Shown: positions 51,501 to 56,837, numbered from the stretch's first letter. The stretch: 64,000 nt of DNA from Paralvinella palmiformis (GCA_025642065.1 JAODUP010000430.1:248001-312000); one strand, 5' to 3'. Notes: generated by a model not told the origin, from the letters alone. Numbers and translations: made by a program.

Positions 51501-53785
51501 TATTTTATTGAGCATAAAATTGGATATATAAAGGCAATGAATGTTTGTTCTGATAGCGTTAATAATTCTCAAGTATGAACCCCCGTCTCTTATATATATA
51601 TTATTGTGTGGAGATAGGATGTGTGTGTGTGTGTGTGTGTTGGTGTGCGTGCGTGTGCGCGCGTGCGCGTGCGAAAGTTGACAGACAGCGTGTGACCGCC
51701 AAAAAAACGACAAAAGAAGAAGAAAAAAATGAGACACCACAAAACCGACAAGTAAATGGCGATAATTATAAAGATAAAAATCTGCTAACGTGTTATGGAA
51801 ATTAGCCGGAAAACCAACGCGCATTCCATCAATAGTTTGGCCAATAAACAGTCGCGCCGTGGCGCTGTTAGTAGGCGAAGAAACTCGACCCCCAGCTTCG
51901 CGGCGCATTGTGCGAAAACGTGAGCCTTTCAAAACCAGATCCGAAATTCAGACCCCAAACCCGAAATTAAGACTTTTCGCGTGGGTGATATCTCTTAACT
52001 CATCGGAACGGTCTGAAACGAAGTGGTTTCAAGGCGAAATGGCGTTCTGGTGGCAGGCGCGGATCAAAGAGCTGGCTTCGAGCAATGGAGAACACGCGGA
52101 CTGTCAACAGTTGCGCCATTACCGCGGCATTTGTCCTTGACGGCGTCCTTCTGACTAAATGGCCGGCGCTCTCGACGAGAAAATCCATTTGAACGCCTCT
52201 TACAGATGAAATGTCAGCACCGACTCCGTGATGGCAGCCAATAAGTCATAATACGACAGCTAGCCATTCAGCGGACGAGTGTAGACCGTGTGTCCTCGGC
52301 TTGTTAGATGACACCAGAAGGTGTTTGATGCCGTTTGTTGACGACTCTGGGGCGGGCGGGGGGTGGCGTTGTTTGTGCGAGGGCGACATTAGAGTTAACT
52401 GGGCCGACAATTAACCTGGTGCGGTGTTTAGTCTTTAAAAAGCCCTATACTTATAGATGATGATGGTGGTGTGAGGAAGCGACAGCAATAACGTTTATGC
52501 GTTTACCTGCGGTATACTTAAAGGCCAATGATGGGGAAGGTTGAAATATGGGGGTTTGTTGTGTGTGTGCGTGTGTGTGAGAGAGGGAGAGAGTACGGGT
52601 GCTTGTATTAAAGCGTATGTGATACTATAGACCACTATTAATTGATTGATGTCTTACGGCCACTTTTGTGCGCATGATAGGCTAAATGGGCCGAGCGACC
52701 TCCAAATGTCACGAAGCGAAGTCAAAGATGAAATACCCTTCAGATATCCCCACGCCGAGATTCGAACACGGGTGGTAGTGATCTGTGATCCAACGCGCTA
52801 CAAGTTAGACCACGGAGGCGCCCCATACACCACTATAAGCGTTGTCTGTCCTTAGCTATAGGTTTGGTGGGAGAGATGGCAAAGATTGACGACGGGGGAG
52901 GGGTAGTTCATGATCCCTATTCATCATTCTTCGTGGAGTGTATATACACGGGACAGACAAAACTCTAGCTACGTAAAAACATCTTCCCTCGTTTCCATAC
53001 ATTCGGCAGACATGAACGAATAAAACTTCAAAGAAAACCAACCTCCTTAATGAGAGAAAATTAACAAAAAAGTCTGCATTTACTAAATTTAATGCTAAAT
53101 GACATTTAGTTGGAAATATAATATATGTTTTATGTGTCTAACTGACTTAAATTACAGATAATAGTTGAGATTTGTACTTATTGCAGTTAATTGTTATCAT
53201 TTCTATTAATAAAATTAACCAGGTACAACTTTTCTTGTAAAGATGAGTTAGTGAGTGATTTATTTGGCTTCGGTAAGCATCTCACAAACACAGATATGAG
53301 CCGGATTCAAACTGGCAACCTTGAGGTTTGCAGCGCAATATTCTAACAACTGCGCTATTGGAGCAACCCGTGTGAGTGGTGAGTGAGTGAGTGAGTGAGT
53401 GAGTGAGTGAGTGAGTGAGTGAGTGAGTGAGTGAGTGAGTGAGTGAGTGAGTGAGTGAGTGAGTGAGTGAGTGAGTGAGTGAGTGAGGTGTGGTGGTGAG
53501 GGGGTGGTGTTGAGTGGTGAGTGAGTGGGTTGTGATGTGTTGTGGTTGTGATGTGGTGAGTGAGTGAGTGAGTGAGTGAGTGCCTCTTCACCTTTTCCTT
53601 CAGTTAAACAAACTGATAATTCTTTTATCAGTTTACATAAATTCCACGACCCTTTCTTTACTACGCATTATCAAAAATAGTATTATAAACATGAGTGTAA
53701 ACATAACTAAAACGATATTATTATTATGACTTACCTTCAATAAAGAATAATTCGTTTCCATGACAACGATGTCCTCTTCTGCATA
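32..53785 (-). CDS. MACF1: Spectraplakin (MACF1/dystonin/Shot/VAB-10 family), partial gene of 23 assembled exons
   Basis: This entry is the span of the assembled gene; the exons are listed separately. Spectraplakins link actin, microtubules and intermediate-filament or membrane junction sites in the cytoplasm. I joined 23 minus-strand exons by GT-AG borders, and every junction keeps one open frame of about 2,120 codons. The order is plakin domain with SH3, then plakin repeats, then spectrin repeats, which is the order in this family. The last residues visible (GIDP followed by a spectrin helix) closely resemble the vertebrate MACF1 rod, as I recall that family. The calponin-homology domains, distal rod, EF hands and GAS2 domain are not in the window. 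MACF1 and DST are vertebrate paralogues of one invertebrate gene, so the symbol denotes the family, not strict one-to-one orthology. Introns range from about 170 bp to more than 9 kb. Confidence 0.93.
518..637 (-). CDS. MACF1: Spectraplakin exon, spectrin repeat (40 codons)
   Basis: The acceptor is GTTCTTAG and the donor GTAAGA, in phase 0. The peptide runs from VSDTIDGLLEELHYLKD to LREQIAENN. It corresponds to a single first-helix-plus-linker unit of a spectrin repeat; the usual Trp is replaced. Confidence 0.92.
947..1156 (-). CDS. MACF1: Spectraplakin exon, spectrin repeat (70 codons)
   Basis: The acceptor is ATTACAAG and the donor GTAAGT, in phase 0. It starts VTQRIIEDHKPLVQDL, close to the MACF1 segment with EHKPHIDKMNKTG (recalled), and carries KNTGLELMELC. 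It ends FRSVTSD. Confidence 0.94.
2981..3465. mobile_element. hAT-like MITE with terminal inverted repeats
   Basis: The left end reads CATGGTTCCCACAGCC and the right end, reverse-complemented, TAGGGTTTCTACGCATCC. Both continue into matching TTTCCAGG-rich arms. The flanks are TCTGTTAA and ACTGTTAG, an imperfect 8-bp duplication as expected for hAT transposition. The interior is AT-rich and non-coding. The GGTTCCCAC end with CCTGGAAAACCTGGAAA arms resembles non-autonomous elements I associate with several animal genomes; the family name is not established here. Confidence 0.7.
3018..3102 (+). repeat. 21-bp tandem repeat inside the MITE
   Basis: The unit AGGACAAAATTAACATTTTCC recurs about three to four times in a row with almost no change, next to the left arm of the element. 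Confidence 0.85.
3583..3700 (-). CDS. MACF1: Spectraplakin exon, spectrin repeat (1 nt + 39 codons)
   Basis: The acceptor is CTTTCAG and the donor GTAATC. It encodes ETHADLQSWLGEIEAEV and ends QVRKQQDSAK. The LxxWLxxxExxL first helix of a spectrin repeat is plain, and both phases fit the neighbours. Confidence 0.92.
3701..4133 (-). other. Intron with degenerate tRNA-like repeat and microsatellites
   Basis: About 3,770-3,890 resembles an old inverted copy of the second SINE family (GGATTCAACCCCATGACATGG). A (TA)n tract lies at about 4,010-4,046, followed by GT-rich repeats next to the donor. Confidence 0.6.
4134..4345 (-). CDS. MACF1: Spectraplakin exon, spectrin repeat (70 codons + 2 nt)
   Basis: The acceptor is CCTTTCAG and the donor GTATGC. 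It begins SFHDDLESKRRAVNETI, the usual second-helix start after a DHR end, and ends LEEALPLASHF plus AG. The final bases complete Ser with the next exon. Confidence 0.93.
4346..4981 (-). other. Intron
   Basis: Ordinary AT-rich intron; nothing recognisable in it. Confidence 0.8.
4982..5101 (-). CDS. MACF1: Spectraplakin exon, spectrin repeat (40 codons)
   Basis: The acceptor is GTTTTCAG and the donor GTAGAT, in phase 0. The peptide starts ALREIDDLLKYLDKAE and ends TLGIQLRDHR. It resembles the MACF1 rod pattern LLxWLxxAExxLxxxxPxSxxPExLxxQLxxH. Confidence 0.92.
5230..6372 (-). CDS. MACF1: Spectraplakin large spectrin-repeat exon (381 codons)
   Basis: The acceptor is TTTTGACAG and the donor GTATGT, phase 0 to phase 0. 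The first codons are SYDKLTEAYLQN, joining the preceding helix. The exon holds more than three spectrin repeats, with the conserved Trp visible in LMDWVNETESL and LQSWMANAVN, typical H/R-x-x-(I/V)-x-x-(D/E)-(I/L) second-helix starts (QAHRVITSDID) and the closing GKWHDLIELL helix. The rod acts as a long flexible spacer in spectraplakins. The end just before the donor (QMMSFA) is less typical, so the exact 3' border is slightly less certain than the rest. Confidence 0.95.
6373..13826 (-). other. Large intron (7.5 kb) with microsatellites
   Basis: Contains (CA)n near 7,530-7,560, (TA)n near 7,870-7,913 and 8,597-8,654, (CT)n near 8,427-8,456, (GA)n near 9,876-9,901, (CA)n near 10,059-10,081 and 10,230-10,256, a (TGAT)n run near 11,832, (TA)n near 12,249-12,280 and a SINE at about 12,331. 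Open frames inside are short and lack family features. No additional exon is needed, because the phases of the flanking exons already match. Confidence 0.8.
12331..12503 (-). mobile_element. tRNA-derived SINE, family A
   Basis: Reverse orientation. The tRNA-like head ends at GGCGCGCC with an altered A box, and the B-box-like motif reads GATTCGAGC. The body shows the family landmarks GGGCCGAGCGACCTCG and CACTTTTGTGCACATGGTAG... in reverse order. Confidence 0.8.
13827..13910 (-). CDS. MACF1: Spectraplakin exon, spectrin repeat (28 codons)
   Basis: The acceptor is TTCTTTCAG and the donor GTCAGT, in phase 0. It encodes DLNERAQDKEAEVELLN then KTGHRVHQDKK, a charged heptad helix containing the K-T-G-x-x-(V/L) turn common in this rod. 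Introns of about 3.1 kb and 7.5 kb flank it. Confidence 0.9.
13911..17051 (-). other. Intron
   Basis: Carries short (CA)n runs (about 14,210-14,232 and 14,958-14,974), an ACAT run at about 14,040, and an ACA/CAACA-rich stretch at 15.9-16.3 kb composed of loosely repeated ACATA/ACACA words. No exon or transposon is recognised. Confidence 0.75.
17052..17234 (-). CDS. MACF1: Spectraplakin exon, spectrin repeat (61 codons)
   Basis: The acceptor is ACAATGCAG and the donor GTAAGC, in phase 0. The sequence begins VNTQLDSRLATLTEML and contains FEGWVEGATRELKDV with the conserved spectrin-repeat tryptophan. It ends LEELHEKFE. Confidence 0.93.
17985..18176 (+). mobile_element. tRNA-derived SINE, family A, full length with target-site duplication
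   Basis: Begins GGGGCGCCTCCGTGGTCTAG with an A box (TGGTCTAGCGGTAGCGTG) and a B box (GTTCGAATCCC). These are RNA polymerase III promoter elements of tRNA origin. The body reads through GGAAGTCGCTCGGCCC and AAAGTGGCCGTAAAACATC, ending in an ATC-repeat tail. A perfect 10-bp duplication AAGACGTGCA flanks it (17,975-17,984 and 18,177-18,186), showing L1/LINE-type target-primed insertion. Confidence 0.95.
19420..19552 (-). mobile_element. SINE, family B (tRNA-like), inverted
   Basis: The landmarks CTCACAAACACAGGTATGAG and, toward the right end, CAGTGTTCTAACTGCTGTGCCATT are the reverse complement of a tRNA-like head with A- and B-box-like motifs (B box at GATTCAAACCC). Confidence 0.7.
19696..19863 (-). 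CDS. MACF1: Spectraplakin exon, first rod spectrin repeat (56 codons)
   Basis: The acceptor is TTTTCCAG and the donor GTGAGT, in phase 0. The peptide begins KLQSKCRQHQDSIKKTL and ends SDLKVRFEA. The amphipathic heptad pattern marks the start of the spectrin-repeat rod after the plakin repeats. Confidence 0.92.
20023..20412. mobile_element. MITE-like element with ~75-bp inverted arms
   Basis: The left arm (20,023-20,097) has ACAAAATAGCAC...GGACATAATCC...AGTGAAGAGGGACAAAATCCCA. The right arm (20,338-20,412) is its imperfect reverse complement (TGGGATTTTGTCCCTC...GGATTATGTTCTG). The roughly 240-bp core is AT-rich and non-coding. The arms contain repeated GGACATAAT words. No transposase is present; the family is unknown to me. 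Confidence 0.75.
21645..21775 (-). mobile_element. SINE, family B (tRNA-like), inverted
   Basis: Contains TTGGTCACACCTAGAACATATGG and, near the right end, GGATTTGAACCCACAATCTGG then GAACTAACCACTGAGCCATC. Reverse-complemented, the latter two are B-box-like and A-box-like sequences. Confidence 0.75.
22056..24510 (-). CDS. MACF1: Spectraplakin giant plakin/plectin-repeat exon (818 codons)
   Basis: This single exon of 2,455 nt runs from acceptor TCTTCAAG to donor GTAATA. After a roughly 75-residue lead-in (LRPVDIDHLIPTDLRG...) it carries about sixteen recognisable plakin-repeat motifs. Their general form is D/N-P-x-T-G-x-x-(I/M)-(S/P)-(I/L)-x-x-A-(I/V)-x-x-G-(I/L)-(I/L). Clear examples are DPITGRKISVKEAVKRGII and NLVTGERMPLSEALQKGYL. 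Plakin repeats bind intermediate filaments in plectin and desmoplakin. In Shot and VAB-10A the repeat-bearing isoforms act at adherens or attachment junctions; this is family knowledge. The exon ends QIAEHE before the first rod exon. Its length is not a multiple of three, and it enters with 1 nt and leaves in phase 0. A (CA)n tract lies just beyond the donor. Confidence 0.95.
24956..25077 (-). CDS. MACF1: Spectraplakin exon, end of plakin domain (40 codons + 2 nt)
   Basis: The acceptor is TTTTCTAG and the donor GTGCGT. The peptide begins ELELYSEAYKEALASS and ends TYTSKAYVE plus AG, completed to Arg by the first base of the plakin-repeat exon. It joins the plakin domain to the repeat region. 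Confidence 0.9.
25078..26623 (-). other. Intron
   Basis: AT-rich; a CA/CATG-rich run lies near 26,550-26,595. No mobile element recognised. Confidence 0.75.
26624..26694 (-). CDS. MACF1: Spectraplakin exon, plakin domain (2 nt + 23 codons)
   Basis: The acceptor is TTGTACAG and the donor GTTGGT, a weaker but acceptable donor. It encodes RRGWANSLVLHWSSSKKLL ending RLLE. The phases (2 nt in, 0 out) match both neighbours. Confidence 0.87.
26695..28200 (-). other. Introns on either side of the 27.4-kb exon
   Basis: Apart from the exon at 27,327-27,492 this is AT-rich intron with a CT/CA microsatellite at 27,260-27,315. Nothing else recognised. Confidence 0.7.
27327..27492 (-). CDS. MACF1: Spectraplakin exon, plakin domain (55 codons + 1 nt)
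   Basis: The acceptor is TGTTGTAG and the donor GTCAGT. The peptide starts LRYLNPNQRNDVCQCL and includes NNDSSNPES. It is a helical segment of the plakin domain between the SH3 and the plakin repeats. A CA/CT microsatellite lies just past the donor. Confidence 0.9.
28201..28306 (-). CDS. MACF1: Spectraplakin exon, plakin domain (1 nt + 35 codons)
   Basis: The acceptor is TTTACAG and the donor GTGAGT. The peptide begins LRQQLYATWHDCTTLLKCSI, aligning with the plakin segment I-x-x-x-Y-x-x-x-L-x-x-W-x-x-x-x-x-x-x-K-S-x-(V/L). It ends YLKSHNYKE. Confidence 0.93.
28665..28756 (-). CDS. MACF1: Spectraplakin exon, SH3 end (30 codons + 2 nt)
   Basis: The acceptor is GAGCAG and the donor GTCAGA. It encodes VRGTNGQEGLAPAIVF then LIPPPDRTAV. 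This matches the plakin SH3 end V-x-x-P-x-G-x-x-x-x-V-P-S-V-x-x-x-(I/V)-P-P-P. It leaves two bases (AG) that complete an Arg codon with the next exon. A (CA)n microsatellite of about 33 bp starts just beyond the donor. Confidence 0.94.
28757..29940 (-). other. Intron with AATTCC-rich inverted element
   Basis: Holds the inverted-repeat element at 28,977-29,340; the rest is AT-rich with no other signal. Confidence 0.75.
28977..29340. mobile_element. AATTCC-rich MITE-like element
   Basis: Dense copies of CAATTCC/AATTCCAA words run through both flanks. The left end (GGGTCAATTCCATTTTG) resembles the reverse complement of the right end (TGGTTAATTCCAATTCTGG). The centre contains a palindrome-like TACTCCTAGTACC area. 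It is probably a non-autonomous DNA element; no TSD could be fixed. Confidence 0.5.
29941..30003 (-). CDS. MACF1: Spectraplakin exon, SH3 core (21 codons)
   Basis: The acceptor is ATTCTAG and the donor GTAAAC, in phase 0. It encodes LTIVEGEEYLLLDNSEV followed by TKWK. This is the plakin SH3 core G-(D/E)-E-x-x-L-L-D-N-x-x-x-x-K-W-K. The intron on its 5' side holds GA and CA microsatellites only. Confidence 0.94.
30341..30487 (-). CDS. MACF1: Spectraplakin exon, start of plakin SH3 (49 codons)
   Basis: The acceptor is CTTCAG and the donor GTATGT, in phase 0. The peptide begins EVLQQLLDYQAKVDDLF and ends PIKIVALTSYKQSD. The second half is the first strand of the SH3 fold embedded in plakin spectrin repeat 5 (compare ALCDYKQ in desmoplakin). 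The L-x-x-R-x-P segment before it corresponds to the QLKPRNP motif of plakins. Confidence 0.93.
30874..30993 (-). CDS. MACF1: Spectraplakin exon, plakin domain (40 codons)
   Basis: The acceptor is TTTCCAG and the donor GTAGAG, in phase 0. The sequence begins FYYEIKHYDQGLKNLL and continues the helix from the preceding exon. In desmoplakin and MACF1 this position reads FFxxxxxxxxYLxxL. The exon ends HAQVKEVQ. Confidence 0.9.
31165..31260 (-). CDS. MACF1: Spectraplakin exon, plakin domain helix before SH3 (32 codons)
   Basis: The acceptor is TTTCAG and the donor GTGTGC, in phase 0. The peptide starts TCVYAVRSAWDWL and contains CQDVHLRNAAQYHQ. This is the conserved plakin motif W-x-W-(I/L)-L-Q-x-x-x-C-x-(D/E)-x-H-(L/I)-K-x-x-x-x-Y seen in desmoplakin and MACF1. 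It is one of the clearest family matches in the plakin part. Confidence 0.92.
31261..32814 (-). other. Intron
   Basis: AT-rich, no recognised repeat or exon. Confidence 0.7.
32815..32928 (-). CDS. MACF1: Probable spectraplakin exon, plakin domain linker (38 codons)
   Basis: A strong acceptor (CTTCTCCACTTTCAG) and donor (GTAAGC) bound 38 open codons in phase 0 at both ends. They fit between the 41.0-kb and 31.2-kb exons without changing frame. The peptide begins TVSAEIDSRALALCAAP and ends GGRSKLSRHYN. It is not clearly similar to the vertebrate segment expected here (the conserved NEKEE...YDWSE part). It could be a diverged or alternatively spliced exon, or a chance open stretch. Confidence 0.55.
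33980..34130 (-). mobile_element. SINE, family B (tRNA-like), inverted
   Basis: The right end reads ATTCGAACACACAACCTGG then GCTCTAGCCACTGGGCTAG. Reverse-complemented this is a tRNA-like head with the A box region CTAGCCCAGTGGCTAGAGC and a B-box-like GTTCGAAT. The left part has GGTCACACGTGGGACAGTTGG and GCAAACACAGG. Confidence 0.8.
35255..35370 (-). mobile_element. Divergent tRNA-derived SINE fragment, family A-related
   Basis: Has GAAAGATGAAACACCCTCC, GTTTGAACCCAGGTG (B-box complement) and CTACCAGTTAGACCATGGAG (A-box complement). The order matches family A, with many changes and no body. Confidence 0.6.
37488..37618 (-). mobile_element. SINE, family B (tRNA-like), inverted, degraded
   Basis: Landmarks CATCTCACAAACACAGGTATC, GGATTTGAACTCATAGCCGG and CAGTACTCTGGTCAATG match family B with drift in the A-box end. 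Confidence 0.6.
41008..41079 (-). CDS. MACF1: Spectraplakin exon, plakin domain (24 codons)
   Basis: The acceptor is GTTTCAG and the donor GTATTT, phase 0 to phase 0. The peptide runs from ELSEDKQICMETL to ITEIEEYYQ. Placed after the 53.8-kb exon it gives a continuous helix matching the MACF1 segment around QERHLDTLHNFVSRATNEL, as recalled. It can receive either the 53.8-kb exon or the 47.9-kb first exon without changing frame. Confidence 0.82.
44440..44627 (-). mobile_element. tRNA-derived SINE, family A, near full length
   Basis: In reverse orientation: ATC-type tail (ATGATGATGATTGATG), body with TTACGGCCACTTTTGTTCAC and CCGAGCGACCTC, then B-box and A-box complements ending GGAGGCGCC. It is flanked by TTCCCGATTAG and TTCACGATTAG, an imperfect 11-bp target duplication. 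Confidence 0.9.
44712..44790 (+). repeat. tRNA-like sequence, possible head of a third SINE
   Basis: GCGGACGCTGTCGAAGCGC with TTGCTAGCGTA resembles an A-box region, and AGATCGAATCCCGG resembles a B box at tRNA-like spacing. The downstream 300 bp is unusually GC-balanced and open in two frames but matches no protein I know. There is no second copy in this window to confirm a family. Confidence 0.35.
46608..46690 (+). mobile_element. Family A SINE fragment (tRNA-like head only)
   Basis: GGGCGCCTACATGGTCTAAT and CACCCGTGTTCGAATATCGG correspond to the head of family A; the body and tail are missing after GGCGTGGGG. Confidence 0.75.
47834..47920 (-). CDS. MACF1: Candidate alternative first coding exon of the spectraplakin (29 codons)
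   Basis: An ATG in good context (AACATGG) opens 29 codons, starting MGYPNIKGETLN and ending GKLSNFE, up to a donor GTAAAT in phase 0. That phase joins the frame of the next exon at 41,079. In the same frame a TAG lies 84 nt upstream (48,005-48,007), so this is the first in-frame ATG after a stop. The codons between the stop and the ATG are also open and Ser/Arg/Pro-rich, so the exon could instead be the end of a longer internal exon. The surrounding 47.5-49.3 kb is CpG-rich compared with the AT-rich introns. The resulting protein would begin inside the plakin domain, much as vertebrate BPAG1e lacks the actin-binding domain. No transcript evidence is available here. Confidence 0.55.
47921..49330 (-). 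promoter_or_regulatory. CpG-rich candidate internal promoter and 5' leader
   Basis: This stretch directly upstream of the ATG exon is rich in CG dinucleotides, while most of the window is AT-rich. It contains several incidental open frames on both strands, as expected from low TAA/TGA content in such DNA. One 65-codon frame (48,005-48,202, minus) ends in the same frame as the downstream ATG and could act as an upstream ORF if transcribed. I did not identify a TATA box or initiator with any confidence. Confidence 0.35.
49818..49970 (+). mobile_element. Divergent tRNA-derived SINE, family A-related
   Basis: GCGTTTCCGTGGTCTATCTG (A-box-like), GAGTTCAAAACCTCG (degenerate B box), GACGTTGCTCGGCCCATTTA and AAAGTGGCCATAAAA follow the family A order with many substitutions. 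Confidence 0.7.
51800..52400. promoter_or_regulatory. CpG-rich segment of unknown role
   Basis: A locally CG-dinucleotide-rich block in an otherwise AT-rich intron. It is open in frames on both strands (for example 51,790-52,140 plus), which fits composition more than coding. It could be another promoter or an unrecognised exon cluster. Confidence 0.25.
52639..52824 (-). mobile_element. tRNA-derived SINE, family A, full length
   Basis: Inverted copy with TCTTACGGCCACTTTTGTG, GGGCCGAGCGACCTCC, GAGATTCGAACACGGGTGG and a head ending GGAGGCGCCCC. Flanked by TAGACCACTAT and TACACCACTAT, an 11-bp target-site duplication with one mismatch. Confidence 0.93.
53255..53370 (-). mobile_element. SINE, family B (tRNA-like), inverted
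   Basis: GCATCTCACAAACACAGATATG, GGATTCAAACTGGCAACC and TTCTAACAACTGCGCTATTGG match the family. It is followed immediately by the (GAGT)n array. Confidence 0.75.
53379..53487 (+). repeat. (GAGT)n tetranucleotide array
   Basis: About 27 near-perfect units, followed by degenerate GTGGTGAG-type repeats to about 53,580. The apparent minus-strand SLTH-repeat peptide is an artefact of the array. Confidence 0.97.
53735..53785 (-). CDS. MACF1: Spectraplakin exon, plakin-domain spectrin repeat (17 codons)
   Basis: The acceptor is TTTCAG and the donor GTAAGT, with phase 0 at both ends. It encodes YAEEDIVVMETNYSLLK. This aligns with the helix YAEKLHRLESQYAKLL of the MACF1 plakin domain (recalled from the family), keeping YAE, the acidic/Met-Glu core and the Tyr-x-x-Leu-Leu end. 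It is the most upstream exon I assign with confidence. It would be used by transcripts starting upstream of the window, and probably not by transcripts starting at the internal first exon near 47.9 kb. Confidence 0.8.
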
Positions 53786-53808
53786 CTGAAATACGTTAAG
53801 TAAACTAC

Positions 53809-53858
<50 letters not shown>

Positions 53859-54097
53859 CAATTATCGAGTTGTGGAAACTATCCAGTCTTCTACATGTTA
53901 ATAATTACTGAATATCCTTAAAGATGAGCCTCAAAGGGTACACTAATTACCAAGCATAAGCCATATATTTAGTTCGTTCATTCAAAGGCACTCCACCTCA
54001 AACTCTGTATCGAATAAAACAGAGACTGAAGTGTATTGGACACGAGCACTTCATAGAACCGCTGATTCTATCCGATATGTTTTACGGCTCGGTTTGT

Positions 54098-54163
<66 letters not shown>

Positions 54164-54801
54164 CACACGCACACTTTTACAAGGGAGCGTGTTGAGTAGG
54201 TGTACTTAGAAACGAGGGAAAAACCACCTTTAGATGTATGCTAATAGATAAATAAATTTGTCAACGTTAATGAGACAGTGAGTGTCACAGACGTGATACC
54301 GGGATACCAGCTTGGTGTTAAGTTAGGCAGATATTTCTACGGCAGAGAGCACGCCGACTATAATGAGACGAGCATATTAGATCGAGCAAAACCTTTTTTT
54401 TTGGTGAATGATTGTCTAAATAAAAGTTTGGCTGAATGAATGAACCATCAAATTACACACGCGCGCGCTCACACACGCGCGCACACACACACACACAAGT
54501 ACCACCATATGCTATAAGAGGCACATCGACGAGGACAATGTTTACAAATATCGTTATTCGTTATCAATTAATACTTCAGCTAAACTGTAATTTGATTAAG
54601 TGTACTTGGCGTTGTCCACCAGGGGCGCCACCGTCGACCCTGCGACAGCTGTTTTTTGCCTCCTAACGAAATACAAATATTTTCGAAATTGTAGATCCAC
54701 ACTTAACTGGTGCCAGCATTAGACATACGAATGGACGTCTGCGGTTATTTATTTTGTAATAAATCCTACTTTGTCTGTGTGTGTTATCCAGTTTTCATGG
54801 C

Positions 54802-54941
54802 GAGTGAGTGAGTGAGTGAGTGAGTGAGTGAGTGAGTGAGTGAGTGAGTGAGTGAGTGAGTGAGTGAGTGAGTGAGTGAGTGAGTGAGTGAGTGAGTGAG
54901 TGAGTGAGTGAGTGAGTGAGTGAGTGAGTGAGTGAGTGAGT
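54802..54941 (+). repeat. (GAGT)n tetranucleotide array, ~35 units
   Basis: 140 bp of essentially uninterrupted GAGT, the purest of the three arrays. Confidence 0.98.
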
Positions 54942-55196
54942 ACTTTGCAAAGTACAAATAACCCGAGAAACTAATCCACAAAAACACGAGATTATGACAA
55001 TTTTCAGATGAAACATTTCACAGACACAAGCTTTTTATTATTCTAGCATTTTATATGTACCAATTAATCAATCAATCCACTAACTTATTAATTAATTATT
55101 CATCGATTCATCCAATAATCAACCGAAGAATCACTGAATGGATCAATCGATCAATCTACCCATCAATAAATAGGTACATAAACGCAAACCAAATAG

Positions 55197-55390
55197 AGGG
55201 GGACGTTAAAACCCCCCTGAGGACGTAAAACATTCTGGCAGTGACCATCCTCATGGTATTTCGGCTCCATCTTTCCGTACCGCTCCTCTGTGAGTGATGG
55301 GGGAGGGCGTTTCTCAACCACTCCAACACAGAGGCTGTGCCGAATCAGCGACAGCCCGGGGATTCTCCCCGAACAACAAAACAAACAAAC
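55197..55390 (-). repeat. Unidentified ~190-bp repeat, inverted copy
   Basis: Runs from GGGGGACGTTAAAACCCCCC to GGGGATTCTCCCCGAACAAC. It is the reverse complement (with drift) of 56,838-57,033. Shared landmarks include GTAAAACATTCTGGCAGTGA, ATTTCGGCTCCATCTTTCCG and GAGAATCCCC. It has no tRNA-like boxes and no coding frame common to both copies. Confidence 0.85.
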
Positions 55391-56549
55391 ATAAACACGC
55401 TAGTCATTTACACATTACTACAGCTCTATGTCAGACAAACGAATTAACGCCTCAAACAGCGAAGTCAGACTTGGTACAGTTTCTGTAAGTTTACTCACCG
55501 TAAATAACCAAAAACAAACGGCCGCCAACCTCAAGACAGAGGAGTTTATATGATAACTGGCTAAAATATGACAGACATATCACCGAATAACACAAAATAG
55601 ATCCAACAATGTCGGTATGAGGTTATGTATGATCATCAGTCGTCCAATGTGACACGAATCGGATTCATTCAAAGCCGAGATCCTTTTACAGGATCCGGGA
55701 ATCGAACAATGCCTTCATTGGCATTAATTGTCTATCGGGTTACACGTTTTGTGTACGGATCCATGCGGTAGTTGGCATATCGAGTAAACCTATAGACAAG
55801 CTGTTGTGTAACTGTTCTCCTTCGTAATTGTTTTCACAGTGTATAGATATTAGCGAGTGGTTGCTATCCGGGGGTGAGGGCTGTGGGTGGGGTGGGGGGG
55901 GACTGGTAAGAGGGTTTATCTGTCTGAGTGAGTGTTCGAGTGCCGCCGGTCTCCCCGGATTATCTCATCAGCTGTGTGGGTGCTTCCCATTTGGAAAACA
56001 AGATGATTAGACGTAAATTTGTATTGCTGGATGAAACATCCCACAGGAATAAGTAAGGGAAGGATTCGACATCATCATCTGGAAATGATATGTCACTATT
56101 TGCTTACTTAAGGCTATTTAACCTCGTATGTTGGCCCACCTGCTTGCCTACACTTGCCTGGTTGTGACTTCTTGCCTACTATCAATTGAGCACCAGAAGA
56201 GTGGCAACACTTCTCACCTTTTCATTCCCTAACATTATCTAAACTGGTGTATGTAAAGACGACGTTCACGTCACGATGACGAGTTAGTCAAGTAGAAAGT
56301 CATTTCAGTGACATCTGGATGCCACATGTGTTTGTTACCTGGACTCAGGCGGTATGAGCACCCAGTGAAGAAGCTGACATATTTGTATATGAGTGTGTGA
56401 GTGAGGGATGAGTGAATGAGTGAACGAGTGATTCACCGACTCTCAAACGCACACACACACACACACACACACAGAGGGGGGGGCTATTCCTGACGTGTTG
56501 GTAAATGTAGATTGATGCACACAAACAATACACTGTCACAGCAGAGCAC

Positions 56550-56732
56550 GGGGCGCCTCCGTGGTCTAGCGGTAGCGTGTTGGACCACAGATCACTACCA
56601 CCCGTGTTCGAATCCCGGCGTGGGCATATCTGAAGGTTGTTTCGTCTTTCACTTCGTCTCATTACCTTTGGAGGTCGCTCGGCCCATTTAGCCTACCTCG
56701 TGCACAAAAGTGGCCGTAATAGACACCAATCA
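56550..56732 (+). mobile_element. tRNA-derived SINE, family A, full length with 14-bp target-site duplication
   Basis: Starts GGGGCGCCTCCGTGGTCTAG, with TGTTCGAATCCCGG as B box and TTTGGAGGTCGCTCGGCCC in the body, ending CACCAATCA. It is flanked by a perfect 14-bp repeat TCACAGCAGAGCAC at 56,536-56,549 and 56,733-56,746. Very close to the copy at 17,985, so probably a young insertion. Confidence 0.96.
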
Positions 56733-56837
56733 TCACAGCAGAGCACATCCAACGTGTGCAATTAAGATTCAGTGCAATCAATATCAAACTTCAAGACATC
56801 CACCAAACAAACAAAAATAAACAAACAAAAAACTTGG

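Larger units (their letters stand above)
47921..53734. other. CpG-rich region then intron with SINEs
   Basis: 47.9-49.3 kb and 51.8-52.4 kb are CpG-rich; between them lies ordinary sequence with a family A-like SINE (49,818) and GAGT/GAGC runs (50,806-50,940). (GT)n is at 51,620-51,640, and the family A SINE (52,639), family B SINE (53,255) and first GAGT array lie further right. Open frames of 100-150 codons in the CpG-rich parts resemble nothing I know. Confidence 0.6.

Noticed and set aside
53355..53591. SLTH-repeat peptides at the GAGT arrays (also at 54.8 and 61.6 kb)
   Set aside because: Pure translation of tetranucleotide microsatellites; not genes, and the arrays have no spacers, so not CRISPR.
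56563..56630. A genuine tRNA gene (also considered at 18.0 kb)
   Set aside because: The A and B boxes are present, but the sequence does not fold to a full cloverleaf with a matching acceptor stem by eye, and it continues into a SINE body with a tail and target duplications.
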